Origin: Bacteroidota bacterium
Lineage (GTDB): Bacteria; Bacteroidota; Ignavibacteria; Kapaibacteriales; NICIL-2
DNA: 64,000 nt
Direction: 5' to 3'
Assembly: GCA_019695345.1 (NCBI GenBank)
Contig: JAIBAE010000008.1
Span: 1-64,000, forward strand
The stretch's first letter is position 1. Every line of letters starts with the position of its first letter. The position numbers and the translations under genes are program-made. Positions 18,031 through 26,394 of this stretch are shown here, in pieces. Under the pieces are notes generated by a model. It ran no database searches and had not been told where the DNA came from. It saw only the letters and a program-made list of their open reading frames with translations.

Positions 18031-18495
18031 ATGAAAGTACTTGTAATGTTTGTGGTGTGCCTGCCGTTGTTATGGATAACATCGTGCTCCGATTCCGAGA
18101 CCACGGAAAACGAAGAGGCGTTTCTTCAGTCCAGTACGTACGGTTCTAAAAGCCATAACACCGGTTCCGATTGTATGCAATGCCATAAAAAAGGTGGTGG
18201 TGCAAAAGGGATATTTACGGTAGCAGGTTCGGTATATCAATTGGATAAATCCAGACCCAACCCAAACGGGTTAGTATTCCTATCGGCATTGGCTAACGGA
18301 CGTGAGCAAGAGGTACAATTAAACGTAGATGGCTTAGGAAATTTTTATACTACCGAAACCGTTGCGTTTGGCAAAGGGTTGTACCCGCAACATAAAAGTA
18401 GCAAGGATACAATACGGTACATGAACGATGCCATAACAAACGGAAGTTGCAACAGTTGCCACGGACGTACTACTGATGTAATTTATAATTATTAA
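18031..18495 (+). CDS. Diheme cytochrome c-like lipoprotein
   Basis: 154 aa. A lipoprotein signal MKVLVMFVVCLPLLWITSC has its lipobox cysteine at C19. Two CxxCH heme-c attachment motifs are present: C48MQCH52 and C140NSCH144, with about 90 residues between. The first heme site sits in an SHNTGSDCMQCHKKGGG context, as in small cytochrome-like redox lipoproteins. It would be exported, lipidated and probably diheme. No cytochrome maturation gene or redox partner is adjacent. The stop codon TAA lies inside the terminal repeat of the MITE-like element C2, so the natural C-terminus may have been altered by its insertion. Confidence 0.82.
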   Translation: MKVLVMFVVCLPLLWITSCSDSETTENEEAFLQSSTYGSKSHNTGSDCMQCHKKGGGAKGIFTVAGSVYQLDKSRPNPNGLVFLSALANGREQEVQLNVDGLGNFYTTETVAFGKGLYPQHKSSKDTIRYMNDAITNGSCNSCHGRTTDVIYNY

Positions 18496-18660
18496 GAAAC
18501 TGTTTAAAGAAGTATTCAATGGCTGTCATACCCGAGAAATCGGGTATCCATTTTACGTAGAAAGAGACTTATGGATTCCCGATAAACGCCTATTCAGCGT
18601 TTTCGGGAATGACAATCATTGCTTTACACCATTCAATTTAAAACGTAAACTGTTTCTAAA
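18492..18660. mobile_element. Family C MITE-like element, copy C2
   Basis: TTAAGAAACTGTTTAAAG at the left and ACGTAAACTGTTTCTAAA at the right form terminal inverted repeats. Inside are ATACCCGA-gaaa-TCGGGTAT and ATTCCCGA ... TCGGGAAT hairpins, as in C1. The first hairpin stem differs from C1 by a compensated pair (ACACCCGA/TCGGGTGT versus ATACCCGA/TCGGGTAT). Confidence 0.82.
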
Positions 18661-18740
18661 ATCTCTACGGCGTAAACCTAAGTACAAAGTGGTTGGTCTT
18701 GGCTGGCAGAATTGATATTGAATTAGCCAGGGGTACAGAC

Positions 18741-19703
18741 ATGAAATCATTGCTTCTTTTTGTTGTTGTAGTTGGATGTTGTGTTTTGCAAAGTTGCCGC
18801 ACGTCAACCATGATTTCCGTTCCGGTGTTGCATCCATCGGAGATTAACACCAACGGATACACCCGTGTATATGTGAGTGAATTTGCCGACTCCGACCGAC
18901 TTCGAAGAGATGGCGAGCATATACGTGCAATGGTAGAAGAAGAATTACTATACGGGAAAAAGATTGAAGTTATCAGCTCGCCTTTGGGTAAAATGCCGTT
19001 AGTAGATTCCGCTACGTTGGTACTATCGGGCAGTGTAACAGATTATTCCTACGCCGAAAAATTTAGCGAGCAGCAATGTATATTACCCCGTAAAGTTTGG
19101 TACAGAGACTCGCTTAAAAAGTGGCGCGATAGCACCGTACGCGATAGCATAGTAATAGATTACACCCGTAGCGGAACGTTACATCTGGCCGTACAGTTTA
19201 AAGTAACAAATGCAGTAACCGGTGCAATAGTTGGCGTGCGCACCATCGATGACATTATTCCAATAACGTTTACAGCACGTAATGCAACTCCTGCACCTAT
19301 AAATCCGGGGTTATACGATACGCAAATTCGCCGCAGTGTTGTGCAGAACTTTCTGGCAAAGATATTCCCATACCGTGTGTACGAGGGCGTGGAGTTATTA
19401 ATAGACGGCGACCTGCCGGAACTTGAACGCGGTAACAGATTTGCCGCACGCGGAGATTGGGATTATGCCATAGCAGAATATCGCAATGCCGTTGCCAACC
19501 ACAAAGGTCACGAAGAAATTCACAAAGCATATTTTAACATGGGCTGTGCGTTTATGTACACCTGCTTTTTTCCAAAAGCAATAGAGAACCTGAACGAAGC
19601 TATGCGCCTTGCGCCCGATGAAGAAAAATACGTTGCCGCACATAGCCATGCCCGTTATTTAGAACGCCAATACGCACAGCTACAAGAGCCCGCAAAAAAA
19701 TAA
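18741..19703 (+). CDS. TPR-containing lipoprotein, DUF6340-like layout
   Basis: 320 aa from the ATG at 18741, which starts the lipoprotein signal MKSLLLFVVVVGCCVLQSC (lipobox C19). The upstream frame to 18693 adds no recognisable sequence. The N-terminal 230 residues look like an outer-membrane lipoprotein fold with a segment (TRVYVSEFADSDR ... VEEELL) resembling CsgG/DUF6340-type domains. The C-terminal part has one or two TPRs (GDWDYAIAEYRNAVANHKGH, AYFNMGCAFMYTCFFPKAIE). It is probably a periplasm-facing or surface assembly factor. Family assignment is tentative. Confidence 0.7.
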   Translation: MKSLLLFVVVVGCCVLQSCRTSTMISVPVLHPSEINTNGYTRVYVSEFADSDRLRRDGEHIRAMVEEELLYGKKIEVISSPLGKMPLVDSATLVLSGSVTDYSYAEKFSEQQCILPRKVWYRDSLKKWRDSTVRDSIVIDYTRSGTLHLAVQFKVTNAVTGAIVGVRTIDDIIPITFTARNATPAPINPGLYDTQIRRSVVQNFLAKIFPYRVYEGVELLIDGDLPELERGNRFAARGDWDYAIAEYRNAVANHKGHEEIHKAYFNMGCAFMYTCFFPKAIENLNEAMRLAPDEEKYVAAHSHARYLERQYAQLQEPAKK

Positions 19704-19721
19704 TACGCTTTATGTTTCCCA

Positions 19722-19784
19722 CATCTGCCGAAGCAAGCCATACAGCGCGCCAACCCGGTGCGAGCCCACCGTTAAGCGGCGCAA
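19722..19784 (+). repeat. Family B intergenic repeat, copy 6
   Basis: CTGCCGAAGCAAGCCATACA, GCGCGCCAACCCGGTGCGAG, CCACCGTTAAGCGGCGC. It pairs in inverted orientation with family A copy A17. Confidence 0.78.
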
Positions 19785-19872
19785 TGTAAGTAAGGAACTT
19801 TTCAGGAACCTTATCTGTACCTTCAGACTCTTGTGATATCACAAACGATAAAGCTACGGCAATAGCAGTATT

Positions 19873-19934
19873 GTTCTTTCCGGCAGAATGAGTTGATGTA
19901 ATGCAGGTTGTTTGGTGCCGCAATGCGCAAGCAA
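19873..19934 (-). repeat. Family A structured repeat, copy A17 (diverged 5' box)
   Basis: The minus strand reads TTGCTTGCGCATTGCGGCACC ... TGCCGGAAAGAAC when taken in two parts. The 5' box is degraded, but the stem CGGCA/TGCCG is preserved in the compensated G-C form, as in A2 and A12. Confidence 0.6.
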
Positions 19935-20001
19935 ATACTTGTTTGTACAATCTATTCTGTGTAATGTTGTACTGTTATTTTTACTACGTGCAACTACCAC
20001 C

Positions 20002-22041
20002 ATGAAATCCGTACTTCTTCTGCTTAGTATTGTGTGCGCCAATATTCTGTTGGCACAAACGGGAACTGTTACCACAATATCCCAACGTGTGCAGGCAATC
20101 CCCGATGAACGCCTGGCTCCGTTTTATCATGGCGTTGCCAGTGGCGACCCACTTACCGACCGCGTAATAATCTGGACGCGCGTTACAACAAACCAGGAAA
20201 GTGTTCCCGTGCATTGGCGTGTTGCAACCGATACTGCCTTAACAAACGTTGTTGCCCAAGGCGATGCCACGGCAAATGCCAACCACGATTATTGCGTTAA
20301 AGTTGATGTTACCGGTTTGCAACCAAACACAACATACTACTACGGCTTTACTGCTTTGCAAGCACACTCGTTAACAGGTCGCACGCGTACCTTACCAACA
20401 GGAGATTATCCGCACGCACGTTTGGGAGTTGTATCGTGCAGTAATTACCAAAGCGGATACTTTAATGTGTATGCAAGATTAGCCGAACGCAACGACCTTG
20501 ATATGATTTTACATTTGGGTGATTACATTTACGAATACGGAGCCGATACCACAGGCGATAACAACTGGGTAGTAAAGAATAACCGCATTCCGCAACCAAA
20601 CAAAGAATTGCTAACCTTAGGAGATTACCGCACACGGTACGCATCGTACCGTTTAGATGAAGATGCACGGCGTGTACATCAGCAACATCCGTTTGTATGT
20701 GTGTGGGACGACCACGAGTTTGCCAACGATGCCTGGCGCGATGGTGCACAAAATCATCAGACGGGTGAAGGTGACTGGGCAACACGGGTAAGTTTAGCAA
20801 AACGTGCGTACTTTGAGTGGATTCCAATTAGAGATAATACCGATTCAGCGGTGTACAGAAGCTTTTCAGTTGGCACACTTGCCGATGTGTTTATGATTGA
20901 CTCGCGGATGTCCGGTAGGGATAAGCAAGTGTACAACACCGGTGCAAATGCTTCGCAGGCATCAAAGGATTCGCTTAGTAACCCCAACCGTACCATGCTT
21001 GGTAAACCACAATATACGTGGCTTACCGAAGGGCTAAAAAAATCAACAGCACAATGGAAAATAATTGGTAACCAGGTGATGTTTACACCAACCATTACAA
21101 CACCAGTAGATACAAACGGTATGTCTGCCAACACAAAATTCCTTCTTCCCCTTGCCGAACCCCTGTTACAAGAACGCTTCAGTGCCGATAGCTGGGGCAA
21201 CTATCCTGCCGAGCAAATGGGAATTATGAACACACTAAAAACAAACAACATTCAAAATGCTATTATCACAACGGGCGATTTCCACTGTTCGTTTGCATTT
21301 AATGTAACCGATTCCCCAAAAACGTACAACGGCACCGGTGCAGTTGCCGTAGAGTTTCTGGTTCCCAGCGTAACGGCCGATAACTTCGATGAGTATCTCT
21401 ATAATCCCGATGTACCCGATAACCTAAAGCAGTTTAAGGAAATTATTAAACAAGCCGCACCGGAACTACTGCGCAGTATGTACAGCACACTCCAAAAAAA
21501 CAACCCTAATTTGGAATGGGTAGATTTAGAGCACAACGGATATTACATACTTGATGTAAACAACCAACGCACACAAGCAGATTGGTTCTTTGTAGATACC
21601 GTGTTGTTACACACAACCAAAGAGCAGTTTATACGCGGTTACTTTACCAACAACAACCAAAACAAACTACAGCGTGCAGCACAACCTGCACCGTTAAAAG
21701 AAAAACAGGAAATTCCTGCACCATTGTTGCCGCCACAATTTGTGGTAAGTGTAGCAGATGCCAATCAACAACCCAACACCAATATTGTTGTTCTTTCGTG
21801 TTATCCAAATCCTGCAACAACAACACAAAACATTCAGTATGCACTGCGTACAACGTCTGTGGTGCGCGCATCGCTGTGCGATAACACCGGGCGCACAGTG
21901 CAACATCTGTTTACGGGCGCACAACAGCCGGGAATCTACCAGCTACGTTGTACTGTGCAATCGCTGCCAAGCGGAACATACTTCTACACCATAACCAACG
22001 GAACAACAACCGTAACGCAACCAATAGTTATAGAACGATAG
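20002..22041 (+). CDS. PhoD-like alkaline phosphatase with T9SS sorting domain
   Basis: 679 aa from the ATG at 20002 (signal peptide MKSVLLLLSIVCANILLAQ). A PhoD N-terminal Ig-like domain (FYHGVASGDPLTDRVIIWTR) precedes the metallophosphatase domain. Metal-ligand motifs visible are SCSNYQSGYFNVYARLAERN, HLGDYIYEYG, CVWDDHEFANDAW and TTGDFHCSF. The C-terminal 80 residues form a Por-type sorting domain (SCYPNPATTTQNIQYALR ... LPSGTYFYTI), so it is a T9SS substrate rather than a Tat substrate like Bacillus PhoD. It probably hydrolyses phosphodiesters or phosphomonoesters outside the cell to supply phosphate, in keeping with the pst operon in the same window. It is transcribed alone. Confidence 0.9.
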   Translation: MKSVLLLLSIVCANILLAQTGTVTTISQRVQAIPDERLAPFYHGVASGDPLTDRVIIWTRVTTNQESVPVHWRVATDTALTNVVAQGDATANANHDYCVKVDVTGLQPNTTYYYGFTALQAHSLTGRTRTLPTGDYPHARLGVVSCSNYQSGYFNVYARLAERNDLDMILHLGDYIYEYGADTTGDNNWVVKNNRIPQPNKELLTLGDYRTRYASYRLDEDARRVHQQHPFVCVWDDHEFANDAWRDGAQNHQTGEGDWATRVSLAKRAYFEWIPIRDNTDSAVYRSFSVGTLADVFMIDSRMSGRDKQVYNTGANASQASKDSLSNPNRTMLGKPQYTWLTEGLKKSTAQWKIIGNQVMFTPTITTPVDTNGMSANTKFLLPLAEPLLQERFSADSWGNYPAEQMGIMNTLKTNNIQNAIITTGDFHCSFAFNVTDSPKTYNGTGAVAVEFLVPSVTADNFDEYLYNPDVPDNLKQFKEIIKQAAPELLRSMYSTLQKNNPNLEWVDLEHNGYYILDVNNQRTQADWFFVDTVLLHTTKEQFIRGYFTNNNQNKLQRAAQPAPLKEKQEIPAPLLPPQFVVSVADANQQPNTNIVVLSCYPNPATTTQNIQYALRTTSVVRASLCDNTGRTVQHLFTGAQQPGIYQLRCTVQSLPSGTYFYTITNGTTTVTQPIVIER

Positions 22042-22048
22042 TTGTATG

Positions 22049-22109
22049 CTATCGCCCGACCGCACCGAACGGCATATTACCAACTACCGCACCATGCGGG
22101 AAAGAGAAC
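22049..22109 (+). repeat. Family A structured repeat, copy A5
   Basis: GCTATCGCCCGACCGCACC ... ATGCGGGAAAGAGAAC, close to consensus. It starts 8 nt after the PhoD-like gene stop, in sense. Confidence 0.85.
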
Positions 22110-22132
22110 CTTGAACTTAACAATTCACCAGT

Positions 22133-22285
22133 ATGAAGCTAACGCTGAAACATAGTATTCTGATAACCATTGCTCTGTTACTTTGCATTACGGCGGGATA
22201 TGTTATAAAGAAGAAGTATCTCGACCCAAACCAACGAGTTCAATATCTGTTGCTTATTTACAATTTATTGTCAACAAAGAGTTAG
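22133..22285 (+). CDS. Small single-helix membrane protein (50 aa), possibly truncated
   Basis: A 50-codon frame that starts with ATG and encodes MKLTLKHSILITIALLLCI followed by TAGYVIKKKYLDPNQRV and a hydrophobic tail. That makes one N-terminal transmembrane or signal-anchor segment flanked by positive residues. No homology is recognised and the ribosome-binding site is weak. It lies between repeat A5 and the AT-rich metal module, whose sequence begins near its stop. It may therefore be the 5' part of a gene interrupted by the insertion (compare the open frame at 24763-24915). Confidence 0.35.
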   Translation: MKLTLKHSILITIALLLCITAGYVIKKKYLDPNQRVQYLLLIYNLLSTKS

Positions 22286-22385
22286 TTTCGTAAAGTTTGA
22301 AACAATACATATCTGAAACTTATATAACACATATTTGTTATTAGTCTCAGCCAATTTTACTTCGAATTACCCTCACGTAACAACT

Positions 22386-22931
22386 ATGGGAACTCGTTTA
22401 ATTATCAAACATATGGTTTGTAGTCGTTGTATAAAAGTTATAACCGATGAATTCTTACAAAACGGATTTACCCCAACTGATGTAAGCCTTGGCTTTGTTG
22501 AGTTTAAACATGAATTAGGCAAAACTGATTTGAACAATATTGAGTTGATTTTAAATAAAAATGGATTTGAACTTGTTAAAAGCAAAGAAACTATTTTAGT
22601 TGAACATATTAAGTTAATAATTGAAAATGCGATTGATAAGGGTTGGTGTTTAGAATTAAATACCAAAACCTTCTCGGAATATATTAGTAGTAAATTACCT
22701 TATACTTATAACACACTGAGTCGTGTATTTTCGGAAAGTGAAGGAGCTACGTTAGAAAGTTTTATCATAGAATGTAAGATTGAAAAAATTAAAAGCTTGT
22801 TAATAGAAAACAGTTATTCCGTTTCAGAAATAAGTGAATACATGGGATTTAGCAGTGTACAGCATCTCTCAAATCAATTCAAAAAACGAACAGGATTTTC
22901 TCCCATAGAATTTAAACGCAATCTTATCTAA
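22386..22931 (+). CDS. HMA-like/AraC-type metal-responsive transcriptional regulator
   Basis: 181 aa from the ATG at 22386. Residues 1-75 resemble a heavy-metal-associated ferredoxin-like domain with C12-x-x-C15 (MVCSRCIKVI). Residues about 95-181 form an AraC/XylS HTH: FSEYISSKLPYTYNTLSRVF and then SVSEISEYMGFSSVQHLSNQ with FKKRTGFSPIEF. Proteins with this arrangement are common in Bacteroidota next to copper or heavy-metal genes. It is immediately upstream of the multicopper oxidase gene in the same direction, so it probably senses Cu(I) or another soft metal and controls the module. Confidence 0.82.
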   Translation: MGTRLIIKHMVCSRCIKVITDEFLQNGFTPTDVSLGFVEFKHELGKTDLNNIELILNKNGFELVKSKETILVEHIKLIIENAIDKGWCLELNTKTFSEYISSKLPYTYNTLSRVFSESEGATLESFIIECKIEKIKSLLIENSYSVSEISEYMGFSSVQHLSNQFKKRTGFSPIEFKRNLI

Positions 22932-23003
22932 TGTTATACAAGTCATCATACAACATTTTATTTATAATATATATTTTTTGGAACCAAACTTTTCTTTACA
23001 GCT

Positions 23004-24467
23004 ATGAATCGAAAAAAATTCCTTCAAATTATTACCTTATCAACTTCGGGCGGTGTTTTATTCGGTGTGGATTCTCTCCTTCAGTCCTGTAACTCTAATA
23101 ATATGGGAATGGGGAATATGGATATGAATATGAATGGTAATACCAATATTATAGAAGGTACATTCGAAAACATTCTTTCATTTCCTGAAACACATTCATC
23201 ACCATTAACGCTTACGGCTCAATTCGTGCAATCGTCAATGGGGGAGCTAAATGGCTTAGGGTATCATTCAGATAGGATCTTGGGACCTACGTTGTTGGCT
23301 AACAAGGGCGATAGTATTAACATTCGATTTGTAAATTCTTTAACCGAGCCAAGTAATATTCATTGGCATGGCTTAATGATACCATCTGATATGGATGGAC
23401 ATCCTTCCGATGTGATTACATCAGGAAATAGTTTTACTTATACCTTTATTGCGAACCAGAGAGCAGGATTATACTGGTATCATCCTCATCCGGATGCTTT
23501 TACAGCGAAACAGGTATATCGCGGATTAGCAGGACTGTTGGTAATACGGGATAGCGAAGAAAGTTCCTTAGCTCTGCCCGCCGGCGAGAGGGAAGTATTT
23601 ATGGTAATTCAGGATAAAGATATTGCCAATGGCACAGTACAATACTCTCCATCAATGATGCAACAAATGTCGGGATTATTAGGTAAATACGTGTTTGTAA
23701 ACGGTGCGTACTCTCCCCGGTATTTTGTGAAAAACGGGAAGTACCGTTTAAGAATATTAAACGGCTCTAATGCAAGAATCTATAACATCGCTTTCTCCAA
23801 CAATATGCCTTTTAGCGTAATTGGTAGCGATGGGGGGTTGTTGCCAGATGCAGTAAGCGTTAATGAAGTTCTTCTGGCACCCGGCGAACGCATTGATATA
23901 ATCGCTGATTTTGCGCAGATAGGACTAAACAACAATGTGTTCTTACTCAGCAAAATGTTTAGTTCTGGCGGAAGCCAAGGAAAACAACAGTATAATATCA
24001 TCAAATTTGTAGTTAATGCAGAAGCCAATGACAACACCAACGTTCCAAATCATCTTTCTGATATACAGAAACTTGATACAGCTACATCTTTAACAAACAG
24101 ATATTTTACCATTACATCTGGTATGATGATGCAGCATACTATTAATAACAAGACTTACGATATGAACCGGATTGATGCAGTGGTTAAAAGCAACAGTGTT
24201 GAAGTCTGGATATTTGATAATACCAATGGTAGTGAACCGCATCCTATTCACTTGCACGGGGCCATGTTTCAAGTTGTAGAACGTAGTGGCGGGCGTGGAA
24301 TGGTTTTCCCTCACGAATATGGTTGGAAAGACACTATTCTTTGCCTATCCGGAGAAAAAGTGAAGATTCTTGTACAGTTTGGCGAATACAAAGGCACCTA
24401 CGTTTTTCACTGTCACAATCTTGAACACGAAGATGCAGGCATGATGTTACAATACAAGATAACATAA
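23004..24467 (+). CDS. Multicopper oxidase (CueO/CotA-like)
   Basis: 487 aa with all four copper-binding clusters: H120-W-H122-G, W-Y-H160-P-H162, H413-P-I-H416-L-H418-G, and H469-C470-H471 with H475 and axial M480. The N-terminus MNRKKFLQIITLSTSGGVLF lacks a twin-arginine pair but leads to LLQSC, a possible lipobox at C29. A Met-rich stretch (GMGNMDMNMNG) follows, typical of copper-tolerance oxidases. Likely role: extracytoplasmic oxidation of Cu(I) to Cu(II). It is linked to the HMA/AraC regulator 70 bp upstream and lies near the efflux operon. Confidence 0.92.
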   Translation: MNRKKFLQIITLSTSGGVLFGVDSLLQSCNSNNMGMGNMDMNMNGNTNIIEGTFENILSFPETHSSPLTLTAQFVQSSMGELNGLGYHSDRILGPTLLANKGDSINIRFVNSLTEPSNIHWHGLMIPSDMDGHPSDVITSGNSFTYTFIANQRAGLYWYHPHPDAFTAKQVYRGLAGLLVIRDSEESSLALPAGEREVFMVIQDKDIANGTVQYSPSMMQQMSGLLGKYVFVNGAYSPRYFVKNGKYRLRILNGSNARIYNIAFSNNMPFSVIGSDGGLLPDAVSVNEVLLAPGERIDIIADFAQIGLNNNVFLLSKMFSSGGSQGKQQYNIIKFVVNAEANDNTNVPNHLSDIQKLDTATSLTNRYFTITSGMMMQHTINNKTYDMNRIDAVVKSNSVEVWIFDNTNGSEPHPIHLHGAMFQVVERSGGRGMVFPHEYGWKDTILCLSGEKVKILVQFGEYKGTYVFHCHNLEHEDAGMMLQYKIT

Positions 24468-25019
24468 AATTTTACTACTCATATTTGGCTTTGGCGACTC
24501 ATGTAAATATGGTGTAGAAGTACCAAGTAAGGAATAGTACTCATTGTTTTGTACTTCTGTACTGAATAATACAACCGTACTCCAACTCAAAGACTTTTTC
24601 TGTTCTGTGGTGGTGGCAATATTAGCCACATCATTCCTTATACGCAATGTTGATGGTACGGTATAGAATACACACAGCACCTCTCTCACGTAATGCAACG
24701 GTTTGTTTAGAGTACAACGCCCGGCGCTGCATAGGGCGGAAGCCCAAACAGTACATATTTAAGTTCTTATTATCTTGTTCGATAATTCCCCCCGAGGCGC
24801 ACTATATTTAACGGAAAACCAACGCGTACTCTTCAAGAACGAAGCATACCTCATACCCGTAACGGAAACCCACAGTATATACTTCACAAAGGAAGCCATT
24901 CTTAAAAGGATTTAGCACGGACGAACAAACCCGGTGTTTGTGCATTGGTATTCTGCATAACACGCCTTGGAATTTTCTGCAAATACAAGCTATTATCCAT
25001 TTTTACTTTTGGTGTTTCT
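24468..25019. other. 552-bp gap with a start-less open frame (24763-24915)
   Basis: No complete gene was found. From 24763 to the TAG at 24915 a 50-codon plus-strand frame reads like real protein (RGALYLTENQRVLFKNEAYL and IPVTETHSIYFTKEAILKRI) but has no ATG. It may be the 3' remnant of a gene broken by the metal module. A stretch around 24715-24750 contains CGCCCGGCGCTGCATAGGGC, a GC-rich patch of unknown nature. Confidence 0.3.
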
Positions 25020-26315
25020 ATGAAATACATCTTTGCGTTCGTGTTTGCTTTTGCAACTATGTGCAATTCTGCAGTTCATGCTTTTACAGCAGTTAAACTT
25101 AGCGATGAATCTGCTAACGCTATCGATCCCACAGCACTTACAGAAGAAGAATCAAATCCTGTTTTTTCCTATGGCTTACTTATGAGCGGTGTTATGCAAG
25201 GGCATAATGCTTTTTTTGAGCACGAGGGAACGCGACATGCACTTGGCAATGGTGCACTTTCGCTTACAGCACGTCCGTTTACTTCAACGGAAATTAATGT
25301 ATCACCTATGTGGATGTATGGCGGAATGACTCTTAATGGTTTTGGTATGGCGGGAAATTCAAACGCATTATTTTCTTCAAGTAGTGTCACTCCGTTTTTA
25401 GGAACAGCGTACATCAAACAACAAGTTACATTCGATGCCTCGGCAGGTGAAGAACAAGCAAATGCTGTTATTACCGCCGGTAAAATAGTATTGCCCGCCG
25501 TATTTGAAGCAAACTCGTATGCAAGCGACCCAACACAACAATTTTTGAATATGTCAAATCTGAGCTTTGGCGCGTGGGAAACAGCTCAGGAAACACGCGG
25601 TACAACGTATGGAGCTTCGGTAAAATTTGCAAAAGCATCGTGGAACTTAACTATTGCCGCCGGTATGATGCCAAGTTCGGCAGGTGGTTTAACATTCGAT
25701 ACCGATGTTAATCATGCTAACAGTATTGCAACACAATTCTGTTCTAATATCCACGGAACTTTACGTATGAGATTTCTTGGTTTTGTAAATCATGCAAATC
25801 AATTAAACTTTAAACAAGCAACAGCGGTGCTAAAATCATCAAACGGTTCCGATGAAGTTGACTTAGGGCCGGCTCGTTCTTATTCGGTTAAATATGGCTT
25901 TGGTATTGAAGCCGAAGATAAATTAGGCGAAGATGTTGGTGCATTTATCCGCGCAAGCTGGAACGATGGTACTTCCGAGTCATTTACCTTTACTCAAATA
26001 AACTCATCAGTTGGTGGAGGATTGGATTTCAACAATTCGTTTTTTGGTACTGAAACAAGTCACGGTGGTGTTGCATTTACCTACAACATGATTTCCAACG
26101 AACATCGTAGTTTTCTTGCCGCAGGTGGTAGTGGATTTATGCTTGGATACGGCTCATTAAATTACAAATCAGAGTTTATTGGCGAAGCGTATTATCGCAT
26201 TAATGTTATTGATAAAGTTTCCATGACTCTTGATTATCAGTTTATCGGGAACGCCGGATATAACAAATCGCAATCGTTACATTTTTTTACCACGCGCTTT
26301 ACACTCAGTTTGTAA
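25020..26315 (+). CDS. OprB-like outer-membrane porin, intact copy
   Basis: 431 aa from the ATG at 25020, the start of the signal peptide MKYIFAFVFAFATMCNSAVHA. The C-terminal third has the OprB carbohydrate-selective-porin ending: DVGAFIRASWNDG, GSLNYKSEFIGEAYYRIN, and DYQFIGNAGYNKSQSL, with a terminal strand TRFTLSL. Alternating hydrophobic strands are consistent with a beta-barrel. A second, truncated copy of the same C-terminal region lies at 35074-35494. It is followed by a good terminator at 26338-26374. Substrate specificity is not deducible; sugar porin is the family precedent. Confidence 0.8.
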   Translation: MKYIFAFVFAFATMCNSAVHAFTAVKLSDESANAIDPTALTEEESNPVFSYGLLMSGVMQGHNAFFEHEGTRHALGNGALSLTARPFTSTEINVSPMWMYGGMTLNGFGMAGNSNALFSSSSVTPFLGTAYIKQQVTFDASAGEEQANAVITAGKIVLPAVFEANSYASDPTQQFLNMSNLSFGAWETAQETRGTTYGASVKFAKASWNLTIAAGMMPSSAGGLTFDTDVNHANSIATQFCSNIHGTLRMRFLGFVNHANQLNFKQATAVLKSSNGSDEVDLGPARSYSVKYGFGIEAEDKLGEDVGAFIRASWNDGTSESFTFTQINSSVGGGLDFNNSFFGTETSHGGVAFTYNMISNEHRSFLAAGGSGFMLGYGSLNYKSEFIGEAYYRINVIDKVSMTLDYQFIGNAGYNKSQSLHFFTTRFTLSL

Positions 26316-26337
26316 TTCGTAGCTCATAAACAAATTC

Positions 26338-26374
26338 AAAGTCCTGTTGGGAGTAATTCTCAACAGGATTTTTT
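26338..26374 (+). terminator. Rho-independent terminator of the OprB-like gene
   Basis: TCCTGTTG (26342-26349) pairs with CAACAGGA (26361-26368), followed by TTTTTTG. It also lies between convergent transcripts. Confidence 0.85.
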
Positions 26375-26394
26375 GTTAGTGATTTTCTCAACAT

